DNA of 64,000 nt from Flavobacterium sp. 9 (GTDB lineage: Bacteria; Bacteroidota; Bacteroidia; Flavobacteriales; Flavobacteriaceae): positions 5,952,001-6,016,000 of the forward strand of contig NZ_PEEU01000001.1 of the NCBI RefSeq assembly GCF_002754195.1. Direction: 5' to 3'. Numbering within the stretch: position 1 is the stretch's first letter; each line of letters begins with the position of its first letter. Positions 18,770 through 28,184 of the stretch are shown here, piece after piece. A program made the position numbers and the translations under genes. The notes beneath the pieces were generated by a model. That model saw only the letters and a list, made by a program, of their open reading frames with translations, did not search any database and had not been told where the DNA came from.

Positions 18770-21445
18770 TTATTTTACACCCTCAGTAATCCATTCTGCT
18801 GACAAGTCATCTTTTAGATAATAGGCAAACCATTGCTGCATACGATCGGTCAAATCTTTTTGATTGACAGCTTTTGAAAAGCTGTGTCCTTCTTGAGGAT
18901 AAAGCAGCATAATACATTTTTTATTCATACTGCGAAGCGCAAAATAAAATTCCGTTGTCTGATGCGGATCTATGTTATGATCCTCAGTTCCTGCGTATAA
19001 TAACACAGGAGTTGTCACTTTATGGGCATGTACGATTGGTGAATTACGCTGATATGCAGCAGCGGCTTCAAATGGGCTTTTGGTCATTTTCCATTGTCCA
19101 TTAAAATATCTAAATATATTTGGCAGATAAAAATCTTTGGCCAGGGTAAAATAAAAACTGTTCAGATCCGATACTCCCGCTCCTGGAGCGGCAGCAGCAA
19201 ATAAATTGGACTGTGTTATGATAAAGGTACTTTCATACCCGCCGAATGAAAACCCTGTGAGACCAATTTTTTTTGGATTAATTATGTCTTTGGATATAAC
19301 TTTTTCCACTGCAGAGGTAACACAATCAAGGGCACTCATACCAGGATCATCAGCCTCTATTATGATGTCGGGTTGGAGAAAAAAGTAACCCTGAGAGGTC
19401 CAAACTACGCCATTTTCACCTTCCTCAGTGTAAGAAGTAGGGTTCTCATATTTATGATGTAGTTCATTTTTGATTTGGTAGATGTGCACGATCATCGGAT
19501 ACTTTTTAGCTGGATCATAATTAGCAGGATATCGAAGTACGCCTTTCATTTTTATGCCTTTTGAATTTTGATACTCGATCAGTTCGGATTTGCCCCAGTA
19601 GTATTTTTTCTGCTGCTTGTTGCTTTGAAATAAAACTACTGCATCAGATTTATTTTGCTTCATCATTATTCGTGGCGAGAGATCAAATTTTTGCTCTCGG
19701 TAAAACAAATCTTTTTTTTCTGTGGTGTAGATCAACTGGTCTAAATGACTGTCTTTATAAGTAATGGGACTTTCTCCTAAATTTTTATTCCATTTAAAAT
19801 ACCCTGTTTTTCCATCATCTCCCTGTCCGTGCAGAAAAAGTTCTTTATTCAAATCAAAATTATCTATTGTTAGTCCGTTATAAATAAAATTAAATTTATT
19901 TCTACCGGGACTATTTACCAATCGATAGCTGATATTTAATTCCCTTCCTTTGGTTAATCTTCTGTAAGCACTACCATCTGGTTTAATATCCCATAAGTCA
20001 TACTCATCATAGAGCAGTATTTCATTATCATCAACACTCCATCCTGCATTATTGTTTTTTCCAGTAAGTGAATATCCAACATCAAATGCAGTAAATTTGG
20101 TTTTGACGGTAGCTGTAATATTTTGATGTGACTCTGTAGCGATATTGTATGTCCACCAATTTCCATCTTTATAATACGCAAGATACTTGCCAGAGGGAGA
20201 AGGAATCATTTCAAAAAAATGTGTTGAATGTCTTTCCAGGATTCGTTTTTTATCAAATGTTTGAAGATTCATGATATAAACGTCGCTGGGGCCTCCATTA
20301 GTAAAAATCTGCGGTTCATATTGTTCCTGATTAAATAGAAATGCATATTTCTGATCACCTGATAACATGAGTTGCGGAAAATCTTTTGAAGTAACAGCGG
20401 TAACCAAATTATTTGTTGGAATCCATAGAGCCACTCTAGGAAAATTATCTGGATTACCATCTTTTTTACGCTTTAGATAGAGCGATTTATCATTTGCATT
20501 CCATACCTCGACATCAGATCCGGCAATTATTGGAACCTCCGCATTGTAGATTTTAGTTGTAAAAAATACTCTTTGCAAATCATCGGATATTGTCAGTTTT
20601 AAGGTGGGGTCTGCTGGTATAAAAGTATTTTTGGCAAGACTGGATCCAGCAGGATTCATCTGATAAAGCTTATCATTTTGTAGTATATAATAAAACAAAG
20701 AGTTGCTGGTTACCAGATCTGATTTTAGAACAAAAGCGACCGCTTTTCCATTTTTATGCCATGTAAAACCAAAGCTGGTATCGGGATTATTTATGACTAA
20801 AAATTTCTCGTGATTTAATTCTCTTAAATCTAAAAGCATAACCGAATGTTTATTATTTACAGAGATTCCGTAAATCAGATGCTGCTTATCAGGACTAAGT
20901 AAAAAATCCGTTACATCCGTTATCTCCCTTACTATTTTTCCATTTGGATTTTGAATCAATAACTTCTTTTTAGCATCGGGAGAATCAACTGTTAGAATTA
21001 AAAGATCAGTTAAGGCTGAATAGGAATATTGTTGTGTTAAAGGTATAGACTGTTTTTTACCGGTCTTTAAATCCAATATCTCAAGCCCTTTATTGCCCAT
21101 CGATACAAAAGCATCTTTAGTGAATTGGGAACTATAGGACGTGGAAAAAGCATATGTTTTCTGATTACGCGTACTTTGCACAAAAAGTGTATCAACGTTT
21201 TTCTCATAACCCATAGTGTAAGTGATCCACTGACTATCAGGAGATATTTTCTCCATATTCATGGTGCCCCAAAGGTGGTAATCTTGAGGTGTAAGATCTT
21301 TTTTTTGCACCTCCTGTCCCCATAAGGGACAGGATACTAATGGCAAAATAAAAAATAAAATTAAACAAAAGTGCAGACACACTTTCAGCGATAAAACTCC
21401 CATTAGAGGAATTGTTTTTTTTCTGACGTTGTTCTTGAAAAACAT
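18770..21445 (-). CDS. S9-family prolyl oligopeptidase-type peptidase
   Basis: An 891-aa exported peptidase. A membrane/signal segment (VCLHFCLILFFILPLVSC) lies near residues 25-45 and ends at a cysteine that could be a lipobox. The central ~550 residues are beta-propeller-like with DPP/TolB-type repeats (PSPSGKYLAYYKDGNWW). The C-terminal alpha/beta hydrolase has the nucleophile motif GFSFGGY (Ser near 731), Asp in AGTEDHNID (near 820) and His in QEGHSF (near 850). It should cleave short peptides in the periplasm. It is third in the susC-susD operon, 11 bp after susD, which fits processing of peptides imported by SusCD. Confidence 0.88.
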   Translation of the reverse strand: MFFKNNVRKKTIPLMGVLSLKVCLHFCLILFFILPLVSCPLWGQEVQKKDLTPQDYHLWGTMNMEKISPDSQWITYTMGYEKNVDTLFVQSTRNQKTYAFSTSYSSQFTKDAFVSMGNKGLEILDLKTGKKQSIPLTQQYSYSALTDLLILTVDSPDAKKKLLIQNPNGKIVREITDVTDFLLSPDKQHLIYGISVNNKHSVMLLDLRELNHEKFLVINNPDTSFGFTWHKNGKAVAFVLKSDLVTSNSLFYYILQNDKLYQMNPAGSSLAKNTFIPADPTLKLTISDDLQRVFFTTKIYNAEVPIIAGSDVEVWNANDKSLYLKRKKDGNPDNFPRVALWIPTNNLVTAVTSKDFPQLMLSGDQKYAFLFNQEQYEPQIFTNGGPSDVYIMNLQTFDKKRILERHSTHFFEMIPSPSGKYLAYYKDGNWWTYNIATESHQNITATVKTKFTAFDVGYSLTGKNNNAGWSVDDNEILLYDEYDLWDIKPDGSAYRRLTKGRELNISYRLVNSPGRNKFNFIYNGLTIDNFDLNKELFLHGQGDDGKTGYFKWNKNLGESPITYKDSHLDQLIYTTEKKDLFYREQKFDLSPRIMMKQNKSDAVVLFQSNKQQKKYYWGKSELIEYQNSKGIKMKGVLRYPANYDPAKKYPMIVHIYQIKNELHHKYENPTSYTEEGENGVVWTSQGYFFLQPDIIIEADDPGMSALDCVTSAVEKVISKDIINPKKIGLTGFSFGGYESTFIITQSNLFAAAAPGAGVSDLNSFYFTLAKDFYLPNIFRYFNGQWKMTKSPFEAAAAYQRNSPIVHAHKVTTPVLLYAGTEDHNIDPHQTTEFYFALRSMNKKCIMLLYPQEGHSFSKAVNQKDLTDRMQQWFAYYLKDDLSAEWITEGVK

Positions 21446-21456
21446 AATAGATTGAT

Positions 21457-22845
21457 TTAATATCCCGGATTTTGAGGCCGGAGGTTAGGGTTAGTACTTA
21501 ATTCACTTTGAGGCAAGGGAAACAAACCATCGGAGGGATTCCATCCGGATTTTGTGCTCGATAGCACTGCATCAATTTTATTGGATCGTTTCAGATCAAA
21601 AAAGCGATGTCCATGTTCGGTAAAAAGTTCCCATCTTCTTTCCTGAAGTATAGCTTCGAGAATCTCCCCCTGAGTAACGGCTACAGTATCTGGAAGTCCG
21701 GCGCGATGACGTATTTTGTTTAAATCTTCTTTAGCACCGATAAGGTCGCCCTGATACGCTCTTGCTTCGGCTCTGATGAGGTACTGTTCTGCAAGCCTGA
21801 AAACAATTGAATATTCTTTAGAGATTGAAGTAAAGTTCTGTTCTTTGTATTTATAAGAATGGTACCATATTGATGTCCCATCGGTCACCTCTCGAATCCA
21901 GTTGGATTTTCGGAGATCGGAAGCAATAAAGGAGTTTGCTAGATCTGGATTCAGCCCTACTAAGGGAGGAGGACCCGAGAGGAATATAAAAGTCAAAGCT
22001 TCCTCCGAGTTCTGACCAGACTCAGCAGACTGGAGTTGCCAAATGGTTTCTTTGGAGTCAAGCAAAAATACCTGATGTATGTCTTCTAATTTAAACTCAT
22101 CTGTTTGATTAAGAACTGCTGAAGCCTTATCAGCCGCAGCTGCATAGGATTTTGTATACAAATAGACTCTGGCCAGAAGGGCGTTAGCAGTATTTTTATC
22201 CACGCGGATTTTTTGCGCAGTGCGATATTGATCCTGCAGAAGTGTAATAGAATTCTCCAGATCACGAATAATATTTTCATATACCTGTACAGAAGCCATT
22301 CTGCTTACTGTGCTGGTCTGTTTATAATCTGTTCCGGTAATATAAGGCACATCACCAAAAAGATTGACCAGATAAAAATGCAAAAGAGCGCGTATAAAAA
22401 GAGCTTCCCCCTGAAGCTGATTTTTTTGCTGGTCTGAAATCGTTTCACTTGCCTGCAGGCCTTCTATAACAGCATTAGCGCCATAGATTTGATTATAAGT
22501 AGTGTTCCAATAATCTGCTACACTGGGATTTTCAGCTAAAAGATTATTGCTGTAAAAGATACGGCTGGGACTGGACGGTACACCGTAGGGAATAATTTCA
22601 TCAGTATAGTTCCCAAGCTGATTGGACAGTCCTGTGTTGGTTCCTGTAAGCAGTCCCTTATCTCGGATATTTGCATACACTGCCATGAGAGATGCATTAG
22701 CCGTCGCATAATCTTCAAAAACAGTTGCAGTAGTAAGCTGTGATTTGGGAAGATCAACCTCTACAAATGAATCGCAGGAGTTTACAAGTAAAACCAGTGC
22801 TACTGCCCATACTTTCTTCTTTGTAAGACGATAAATTGTTTTCAT
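21457..22845 (-). CDS. SusD/RagB-type outer-membrane lipoprotein
   Basis: A 462-aa SusD family surface lipoprotein that forms the lid of a SusC transporter. The signal peptide ends in a lipobox (ALVLLVNSCDSF). TPR-like helices typical of SusD follow (GEALFIRALLHFYLVNLFGDVPY), then the RagB C-terminal block (EYSIVFRLAEQYLIRAEARA, ILQERRWELFTEHGHRFFDL). It follows susC by 11 bp. Peptide rather than glycan uptake is suggested by the following S9 peptidase and the lack of glycosidases. Confidence 0.9.
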   Translation of the reverse strand: MKTIYRLTKKKVWAVALVLLVNSCDSFVEVDLPKSQLTTATVFEDYATANASLMAVYANIRDKGLLTGTNTGLSNQLGNYTDEIIPYGVPSSPSRIFYSNNLLAENPSVADYWNTTYNQIYGANAVIEGLQASETISDQQKNQLQGEALFIRALLHFYLVNLFGDVPYITGTDYKQTSTVSRMASVQVYENIIRDLENSITLLQDQYRTAQKIRVDKNTANALLARVYLYTKSYAAAADKASAVLNQTDEFKLEDIHQVFLLDSKETIWQLQSAESGQNSEEALTFIFLSGPPPLVGLNPDLANSFIASDLRKSNWIREVTDGTSIWYHSYKYKEQNFTSISKEYSIVFRLAEQYLIRAEARAYQGDLIGAKEDLNKIRHRAGLPDTVAVTQGEILEAILQERRWELFTEHGHRFFDLKRSNKIDAVLSSTKSGWNPSDGLFPLPQSELSTNPNLRPQNPGY

Positions 22846-22856
22846 AATTTCATAAT

Positions 22857-25800
22857 TTAAAAAGTTAATTGAATACCTGCTGTTACAACCTTTAGCGGGG
22901 GCAGATAACCTGAGGAGGTAAATTCAGGATCTCCATACTTGTATCTGGTAAAAGTCAAAATATTCTGTCCTTGCAACATTAATTTGCACTGTACGGCATT
23001 TAACTGCAAGGGTAGCTGATAGGTAAGCGAAATGTTTTTCAGACGAATAAAAGAAGCATCGGTTATCGCAGCATCACTTCTCTCGTATAAATAATCCGCA
23101 GTTACTGCCTCACTGTTATTTCCGGTAGTGTAGAGCTGATACGTGGCATTGTCTCCGGTTGTTTGCCAGCTGTCTGTCAGCAAAGTTGACTGATTGGACA
23201 TCTGGCCGGCATATCCCATTGAATTGATTCGGTTTTTTTGTTTGACAAACTGAAATAAAAAGTCAAGATTCCAATTTTTAAACCGAAATTGGTTCTGCAG
23301 TCCTCCATAGTATTCAGGGTTGAGATCTACTACTTTCTGCCTGTCTTCGGGAAATGTAATTTTACCGTCTTTGTTAAGATCCTCAAACTCATATACACCG
23401 GTCTCCGGATTGATGCCTTTATATTCATAAACAAGCTGCATATTCAAAGGCGCACCAATGCGGTATTTCTGGCTGTAAGGTGAACTCTCCAGTCCAGGAA
23501 AGCTAAGTAGTTTGTTCTTGGCAAAAGTGAGATTGAAACTGGTCGTCCAGCTGAATTGTTCACGGCTAAAATTGCTGGTTCTAAGGGTTAGTTCCAAACC
23601 TCGATTCTGCACTACGGCGTTTAAATTGGACTGAAGTACGGTAAAACCTGTTGTTCCGGGAAGCGGAACCCCAACAAGCTGATTGGATGATCTGTTTTGA
23701 TACCAGGATGCAGTGGTAAATATTCTGTCCTTAAAAAAGCCCAGTTCCAGAGCCGCTTCGAGTTTTTTATTGGTTTCCCATCCAAAGTCAGGATTGTAAA
23801 GCCTTGTAGGTTCAAGCCCAATAATACCGTCGTAATTTACACCTGTAGTGGAATAGGTATTGAAGAACTGATAATCACCAATCTGGTCACTACCTGTAGT
23901 TCCATAGCTGGATCGAAGCTTTACAAAGCTAAGCCATGAGCTGTTTTTAAGGAAATTTTCGTTGGAGAATAGCCATGCTGCACCCACGGCTCCAAAGGTG
24001 GCAAACTGATTACCTGGGCCAAAACGGCTCGAACCATCGCGTCTGCCGGCAAGGTTAATAATGTAACGCTTATCAAAATTATAGTTGATGCGTCCAAAGA
24101 ATGCCTGATATTTATAAAGGGTTTCATCATTTAACAGCACTTTGATATAATTGGCTGATGCCAGATTATAAATAAGACTGTTGGAACTAAATCCGGTCCC
24201 AGATTGATACAGCCTTGTAGTGTTCTGATTCTGAAAAGTTGTTCCAGCAAGCAGATCCAGTTTTCCACGGCCCAATTGCTTTTCCCAGCTGATCTGCGGC
24301 TCTATACTCCAAGATGATCTGTCTGTATTATTTACATACAATATCGAACTAGCACTGCTGATATTATAGGCGGGATTATAAATTGTAGAAGGGGAGGTTC
24401 GGGTTTCAACAGTACTGAGATCAGTGTAACCAAAACTACTTTTTATCACAAGTCCCGGTGACAGCTCATAGGAAAGCACTGAATTAGCGATCAGATCATT
24501 TGTTTTGGATTCAAATTTTGCATTTAGATTGCGAAGCGGATTATCCCAAGTGCCGTTTTCCCAGTTTAAATTTCCCTGTTCATCATAAAGTGCCGGAGCA
24601 TTAGGAGCAAGGGATCGGGCATCATACGTCAGGTCAAAGGCCGGTTGGTCATTGTTCTGACTAGTATACCCTGCAGAAAAGGTAAGTCTGAATCTGCTGT
24701 CTTGTGAACGGTGATTTAAATTGATTTGAGAGCCTCCTTTCTTGTACAGAAAATCCCCGGGAAACACACTGGACTGGGTATGATAATTACCGCTCAGCAG
24801 AAACTGTGTAGTTTCAGATCCTCCCGACAAGCCTGCCTGCAGGTCCGTTATACGTGAAGTGCCGCCGATAAGCTCTTTCTGCCAGTCGGTATATCGGTTC
24901 TGGTCCCACGTTCCATTCACATCATAGTCCCATGGATTATAAGCAACACCATCATTGATAAAGGCCTGTTTACGCATAGCTAAATACTGCTCGGTGTTCA
25001 TGAGTTTCATGAATTTAGTCACATTACCAACTCCGGTTGATGCGTTTACAGTAAAGGCTGTCTTTCCTGCTTTTCCTTTCTTGGTTGTGATCAGGACAAC
25101 TCCATTGGCTCCACGAGAACCATAGATAGCTGTAGCATCAGCATCTTTAAGTACTTCAATACTTTCAATGTTATCGGGATTAATACTGTTAAGGGGACTA
25201 GTAGTAGTCGGGTAAACAGTGGAAGTCTGATTGTATCCGATGGGATCAGAAGCATACGGAACACCGTCAATCAAATAAAGCGGAGCGTTGGCATCGGTGC
25301 GGATACTGTTCTGCCCGCGAATTTTGATGTCAAATCCTCCTCCGGGCACACCTGTGGACTGAATAATATTCACTCCAGCCATACGTCCCTGCATGGTAGC
25401 AAGTACATTGGAAACGGGTTGTGATTCGATATCTTTGGAAGTGATTCGGGCAATGTTTCCTGTACGTTCGCTTTCTTTGACCGAATAGTAACCAGCATTG
25501 ACACGAACTTCCTGCAGAACGGTGGTGTCATAGACAAGCTGAATATCAATTTTTTTTCTTCCCCTTATGGGAATAATTGCGGTTTTGCAACCAATAAAAG
25601 AGATAACTAAAGTATCGGAAGGGGAAGCAGAGATTGAATACTGACCGTTAAAATCGGATATAACACCACTACTGGATTTTCCACGAAGAGAAACAGTTAC
25701 ACCCGGCAAAGGACTGCTGCCATCGGTAATAGTTCCCTGAACTTGTGATTGTTGTAATTTTTCAGAGCGTGGCCGCACTGAATGATTGGCCTGAACAGGA

Positions 25801-25877
25801 GCGGAAGCTAAAAGAAATCCCATAAAAAATAGGTAACAAAAAGCCCTGCCACCCATGTAAAATGAAATAATTTTCAT
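22857..25877 (-). CDS. SusC/RagA-type TonB-dependent transporter
   Basis: A 1006-aa TonB-dependent outer-membrane transporter. After a signal peptide (YLFFMGFLLASAPVQA) there is a carboxypeptidase-regulatory-like domain at ~45-125 (GTITDGSSPLPGVTVSLRG). The plug domain follows at ~130-250 (QGRMAGVNIIQSTG, IRGQNSIRTDANAPLYLIDG, LKDADATAIYGSRGANG). The long beta-barrel ends in an aromatic (AGIQLTF), as expected for BamA insertion. It is first in the operon with susD and the S9 peptidase. It probably imports oligopeptides; the substrate is unproven. Confidence 0.9.
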   Translation of the reverse strand: MKIISFYMGGRAFCYLFFMGFLLASAPVQANHSVRPRSEKLQQSQVQGTITDGSSPLPGVTVSLRGKSSSGVISDFNGQYSISASPSDTLVISFIGCKTAIIPIRGRKKIDIQLVYDTTVLQEVRVNAGYYSVKESERTGNIARITSKDIESQPVSNVLATMQGRMAGVNIIQSTGVPGGGFDIKIRGQNSIRTDANAPLYLIDGVPYASDPIGYNQTSTVYPTTTSPLNSINPDNIESIEVLKDADATAIYGSRGANGVVLITTKKGKAGKTAFTVNASTGVGNVTKFMKLMNTEQYLAMRKQAFINDGVAYNPWDYDVNGTWDQNRYTDWQKELIGGTSRITDLQAGLSGGSETTQFLLSGNYHTQSSVFPGDFLYKKGGSQINLNHRSQDSRFRLTFSAGYTSQNNDQPAFDLTYDARSLAPNAPALYDEQGNLNWENGTWDNPLRNLNAKFESKTNDLIANSVLSYELSPGLVIKSSFGYTDLSTVETRTSPSTIYNPAYNISSASSILYVNNTDRSSWSIEPQISWEKQLGRGKLDLLAGTTFQNQNTTRLYQSGTGFSSNSLIYNLASANYIKVLLNDETLYKYQAFFGRINYNFDKRYIINLAGRRDGSSRFGPGNQFATFGAVGAAWLFSNENFLKNSSWLSFVKLRSSYGTTGSDQIGDYQFFNTYSTTGVNYDGIIGLEPTRLYNPDFGWETNKKLEAALELGFFKDRIFTTASWYQNRSSNQLVGVPLPGTTGFTVLQSNLNAVVQNRGLELTLRTSNFSREQFSWTTSFNLTFAKNKLLSFPGLESSPYSQKYRIGAPLNMQLVYEYKGINPETGVYEFEDLNKDGKITFPEDRQKVVDLNPEYYGGLQNQFRFKNWNLDFLFQFVKQKNRINSMGYAGQMSNQSTLLTDSWQTTGDNATYQLYTTGNNSEAVTADYLYERSDAAITDASFIRLKNISLTYQLPLQLNAVQCKLMLQGQNILTFTRYKYGDPEFTSSGYLPPLKVVTAGIQLTF

Positions 25878-26345
25878 AATATTGGAATGGTTAAATTATT
25901 AGAAAGTTAGTTTGGCTACGGTCCTCTATGGTTGTTTGGCGACGAAATAGAGGACCATTTTTGTGAATTAAGTGGAGTACTTAATAATCATGACTAAGAG
26001 TTTTACTTCACATGTAAATATTTTAAAGGTTCGACATCAAAATGCGCGACGTTAAATAATATGTAAAGATTTGCTGTGAATTTTATCTGATTGCTATAAT
26101 AAAAAAAGCGCGGAACTCAGCTTATCGAACAGAGGTACTGGCGGCACCAACCACAATAAGTGAGCCCACGCCAATGACGTGAGCATCTTACTTATCCTCT
26201 CGTGGTTTAAAAACGCCAGTTTTCTGTTCGAGATTCAAAGCGAATGCTTCAAATATTTTTAATTGAAGAGTCGCAAAATTAATAAAATCCTATTTAAAAT
26301 TTCTTTAAATAATTTTTTAGAATTCAAATATATGAAAAAAATCAC
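25878..26345. other. intergenic region between susC and the defence-island HTH gene
   Basis: About 470 bp without a convincing protein gene. It must contain the susC promoter (minus strand), but I see no clear TAnnTTTG box. The striking content is the large folded inverted-repeat element at 26125-26231, listed separately. It marks the border between the SusCD cluster and the defence island. Confidence 0.5.
26125..26231. ncRNA. large nested hairpin, candidate structured RNA or mobile repeat
   Basis: Four nested stems fold the whole ~107 bp. TCGAACAGA (26125-26133) pairs with TCTGTTCGA (26223-26231); ACTGGCG (26137-26143) with CGCCAGT (26214-26220); AACCAC (26149-26154) with GTGGTT (26202-26207); ATAAGT (26156-26161) with ACTTAT (26190-26195). 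A CACG/CGTG tip lies at 26167-26181. It is more GC-rich than its surroundings. No T-run directly follows on the plus strand; on the minus strand a run of seven T lies ~20 bp beyond it (26101-26107). It could be a small RNA, a susC leader, or a palindromic repeat element. I do not recognise the family. Confidence 0.45.
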
Positions 26346-26369
26346 AAAATTGTCAAATTTGACAATTTT
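26346..26369. promoter_or_regulatory. perfect 24-bp palindrome, probable HTH operator
   Basis: AAAATTGTCAAA followed directly by its exact reverse complement TTTGACAATTTT, 30 bp before the start codon of the small HTH gene. A perfect palindrome at this place is a typical autoregulatory operator for a dimeric HTH protein. Confidence 0.7.
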
Positions 26370-26398
26370 TTTTCTTCTAATTATCTCAATTTCACTTT

Positions 26399-26641
26399 AT
26401 GAAGGAGATTAGAAAAAAATATTATATAGCATTTGGACAGAATTTACAAAGGGTTATGATAAAGAATAACAAAGATGTTATGACTGTTGCTTCTGTTGGA
26501 AAACTTGAACTCAAGCAGGTATATAGAGTTCTAAATGGTGAGCATGGAGCATCATTGGGTACGATAATTTCAATAGCAAAAGGGCTTGATATTGAACCTA
26601 AAGAATTATTTGATTTTAAATTTGATTTAGAAAAGGAATAA
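26399..26641 (+). CDS. small Xre-type HTH regulator
   Basis: An 80-aa protein, essentially one Cro/C1-type HTH domain: FGQNLQRVMIKNN, then VASVGKLELKQVYRVLNGEHG as the recognition region, then SLGTIISIAKGLDIEPKELF. It has no effector domain. The ATG at 26399 follows a perfect palindromic operator by 30 bp, so it probably represses itself and perhaps neighbours. It stands at the entrance of the defence island, where small HTH regulators often control defence modules. It may form an operon with the 58-aa gene downstream. Confidence 0.75.
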   Translation: MKEIRKKYYIAFGQNLQRVMIKNNKDVMTVASVGKLELKQVYRVLNGEHGASLGTIISIAKGLDIEPKELFDFKFDLEKE

Positions 26642-26683
26642 ATATTAATAGATGCATGAGCATCTTAATTAAATTACATAAAT

Positions 26684-26860
26684 ATGACACAAGCAGAGAT
26701 TAATGATTTAGCAAATGAGATTTTTAATGAGATTCCAAATGGAGATATTAGAAAGTATATTACAGAATGTATCAATGAAGGGGAAACAACAAAAGAAGAA
26801 GTAAAAGCATGTGTGTTATTTAAAATTGCACAAAATTTTAGAAAAAACGCTGGATTGTAA
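26684..26860 (+). CDS. 58-aa hypothetical protein
   Basis: A short, acidic, helical protein (MTQAEINDLANEIFNEIP, YITECINEGETTKEEVKAC, FKIAQNFRKNAGL). It starts at an ATG 42 bp after the HTH gene and ends just before a strong terminator. This makes a two-gene HTH unit. Its coding look (regular amphipathic helices, clean start and stop) supports a real gene. Function unknown; it may be a partner or anti-regulator of the HTH protein. Confidence 0.55.
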   Translation: MTQAEINDLANEIFNEIPNGDIRKYITECINEGETTKEEVKACVLFKIAQNFRKNAGL

Positions 26861-26870
26861 ATAAATAAAA

Positions 26871-26899
26871 AAAAAGATGCTTTAGCATCTTTTTTTTTG
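26871..26899 (+). terminator. rho-independent terminator
   Basis: Stem AAGATGC (26874-26880) with GCATCTT (26885-26891), loop TTTA, followed by a run of T. It closes the HTH/58-aa unit. A terminator at 33473 uses the same stem bases. Confidence 0.85.
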
Positions 26900-26950
26900 T
26901 TCTTTAAAAAAATTATAAAAACAGGTAATAATACGGTACTCATTTATTAG

Positions 26951-27085
26951 TTAAAAAACTAATTTGCTACGGATAAAAGTCTATTATGGAAAACCGTAAA
27001 AGATATTGAATGATGTTTTGTATGTTTGATAATTATGATGAAATAATTGTTTAATATTAAAGCGATATATTATATAAATACCAAT
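26951..27085 (+). promoter_or_regulatory. repeated leader/promoter, copy A
   Basis: Copy A of a leader also found at 30832-30940. Shared blocks are AAACTAATTTG, CTATTATG, AAAACC, GTTTTGTATGTTTGAT and AAATACCAAT, in the same order. TATGTTTG at 27021-27028 fits the Bacteroidetes -7 box (TAnnTTTG). It lies ~190 bp before the nuclease gene of the ABC system, implying a long 5' leader. Confidence 0.6.
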
Positions 27086-27215
27086 TTATGTTATAAGGAA
27101 CTCAGAGTGCAATAATTTGAAACGAAATTTTTGTAAATATAATAGATATTAGTACAGAGTATATTTATAATGAAATTATTAATTTTCTGAAATCTATGAA
27201 TAAACATTTAAAAAT

Positions 27216-28184
27216 ATGCCAATCAGTGGAAGTGATTTTGAGAAAATAATTAAACCATTCTTTCAAGAAATATTTGAAGAAATGGGGTATATTGTTTTTC
27301 AAGTTAGACAACAAACAGCCGGAACACAGGATGGCTTTGATATCAGTGTTTTATTTTTGGATTTTTGTGGTTTAGAAAGAGAAATGTTTTTCGAATGTAA
27401 GTATTATACATCATCAGCTTTGCAATGGTCCGATATTTTTAACAAGCAATTGCAACTGAAAGCATCTAGCCATAAACCTTGTGCTTTCATATGTTTATCT
27501 CCTTTAAAGGATTTAAGCAATATTGATCATAATCTGCAAGCGAATATTGTAAAGAATTTTAAATATCCGGTTGATTTTTGGACTCCTGATAAAAAAATTG
27601 AAACTCTTTTTGCTCTTAATATTGAGGTCTATAAAAAAGTATACGATGTTGCAAAATGTAATATTTCATTCGATAGAGATAAGGAGCTTAGAAAATATAG
27701 GGCCAAAATTGATCTAATGATTCAACAAAAAGATTTACTTCAATATTCAGATCTAATTAAAATTGAAGATGTTGCAATTGATCCAATTGAAGATATTAAT
27801 TTAAAAACGGCTATGGACGAAAAGTTAAACGCCATATTGTCTGTTGAAGACCCTAAACGTATAGAATTTCATCGACTAAGAGCAAATTATAAAGTATTTC
27901 TTGAATCGTTAGTTGATCTTAATCCAGAATTGAGAGATAATATTTTAAGATGGGAAAGTAATTTAAGATTAAAAGCAAGCAGATTAACTGATAAATTCAA
28001 TATTGATAGTTCATATTCAACAGAATTATTTTTTCATGATTTCTTTGAAGAAGCGGAAAAAGACATGCTAACTTTTTACTCAGATTTCAATTTAAAGGGA
28101 GATAGAGAAAAATTATTAAATGGAGTTGTATTTGAGTTAGCGGCTCAATGTCCCTTAGATTGGCGAAAAAATGGAAAAGCTTAA
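27216..28184 (+). CDS. PD-(D/E)XK nuclease effector of a three-component ABC system
   Basis: A 322-aa protein. The N-terminal ~130 residues are a restriction-endonuclease-like fold: TAGTQDGFDISVLF supplies the Asp (near 40) and FFECKYY the E-x-K (near 59). The remaining helical ~180 residues are likely the part that contacts the partner proteins. It overlaps the next gene by 14 bp and begins a three-gene operon ending in an ABC ATPase. This matches the reported layout of ABC-3C conflict systems (effector, middle component, SMC-like ATPase). DNA cleavage triggered by the ATPase sensor is the inferred role. Confidence 0.7.
   Translation: MPISGSDFEKIIKPFFQEIFEEMGYIVFQVRQQTAGTQDGFDISVLFLDFCGLEREMFFECKYYTSSALQWSDIFNKQLQLKASSHKPCAFICLSPLKDLSNIDHNLQANIVKNFKYPVDFWTPDKKIETLFALNIEVYKKVYDVAKCNISFDRDKELRKYRAKIDLMIQQKDLLQYSDLIKIEDVAIDPIEDINLKTAMDEKLNAILSVEDPKRIEFHRLRANYKVFLESLVDLNPELRDNILRWESNLRLKASRLTDKFNIDSSYSTELFFHDFFEEAEKDMLTFYSDFNLKGDREKLLNGVVFELAAQCPLDWRKNGKA

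Noticed and set aside
26125..26231. CRISPR array or simple terminator
   Set aside because: The element is one nested inverted repeat without repeated units or spacers, and no T run directly follows on the plus strand.
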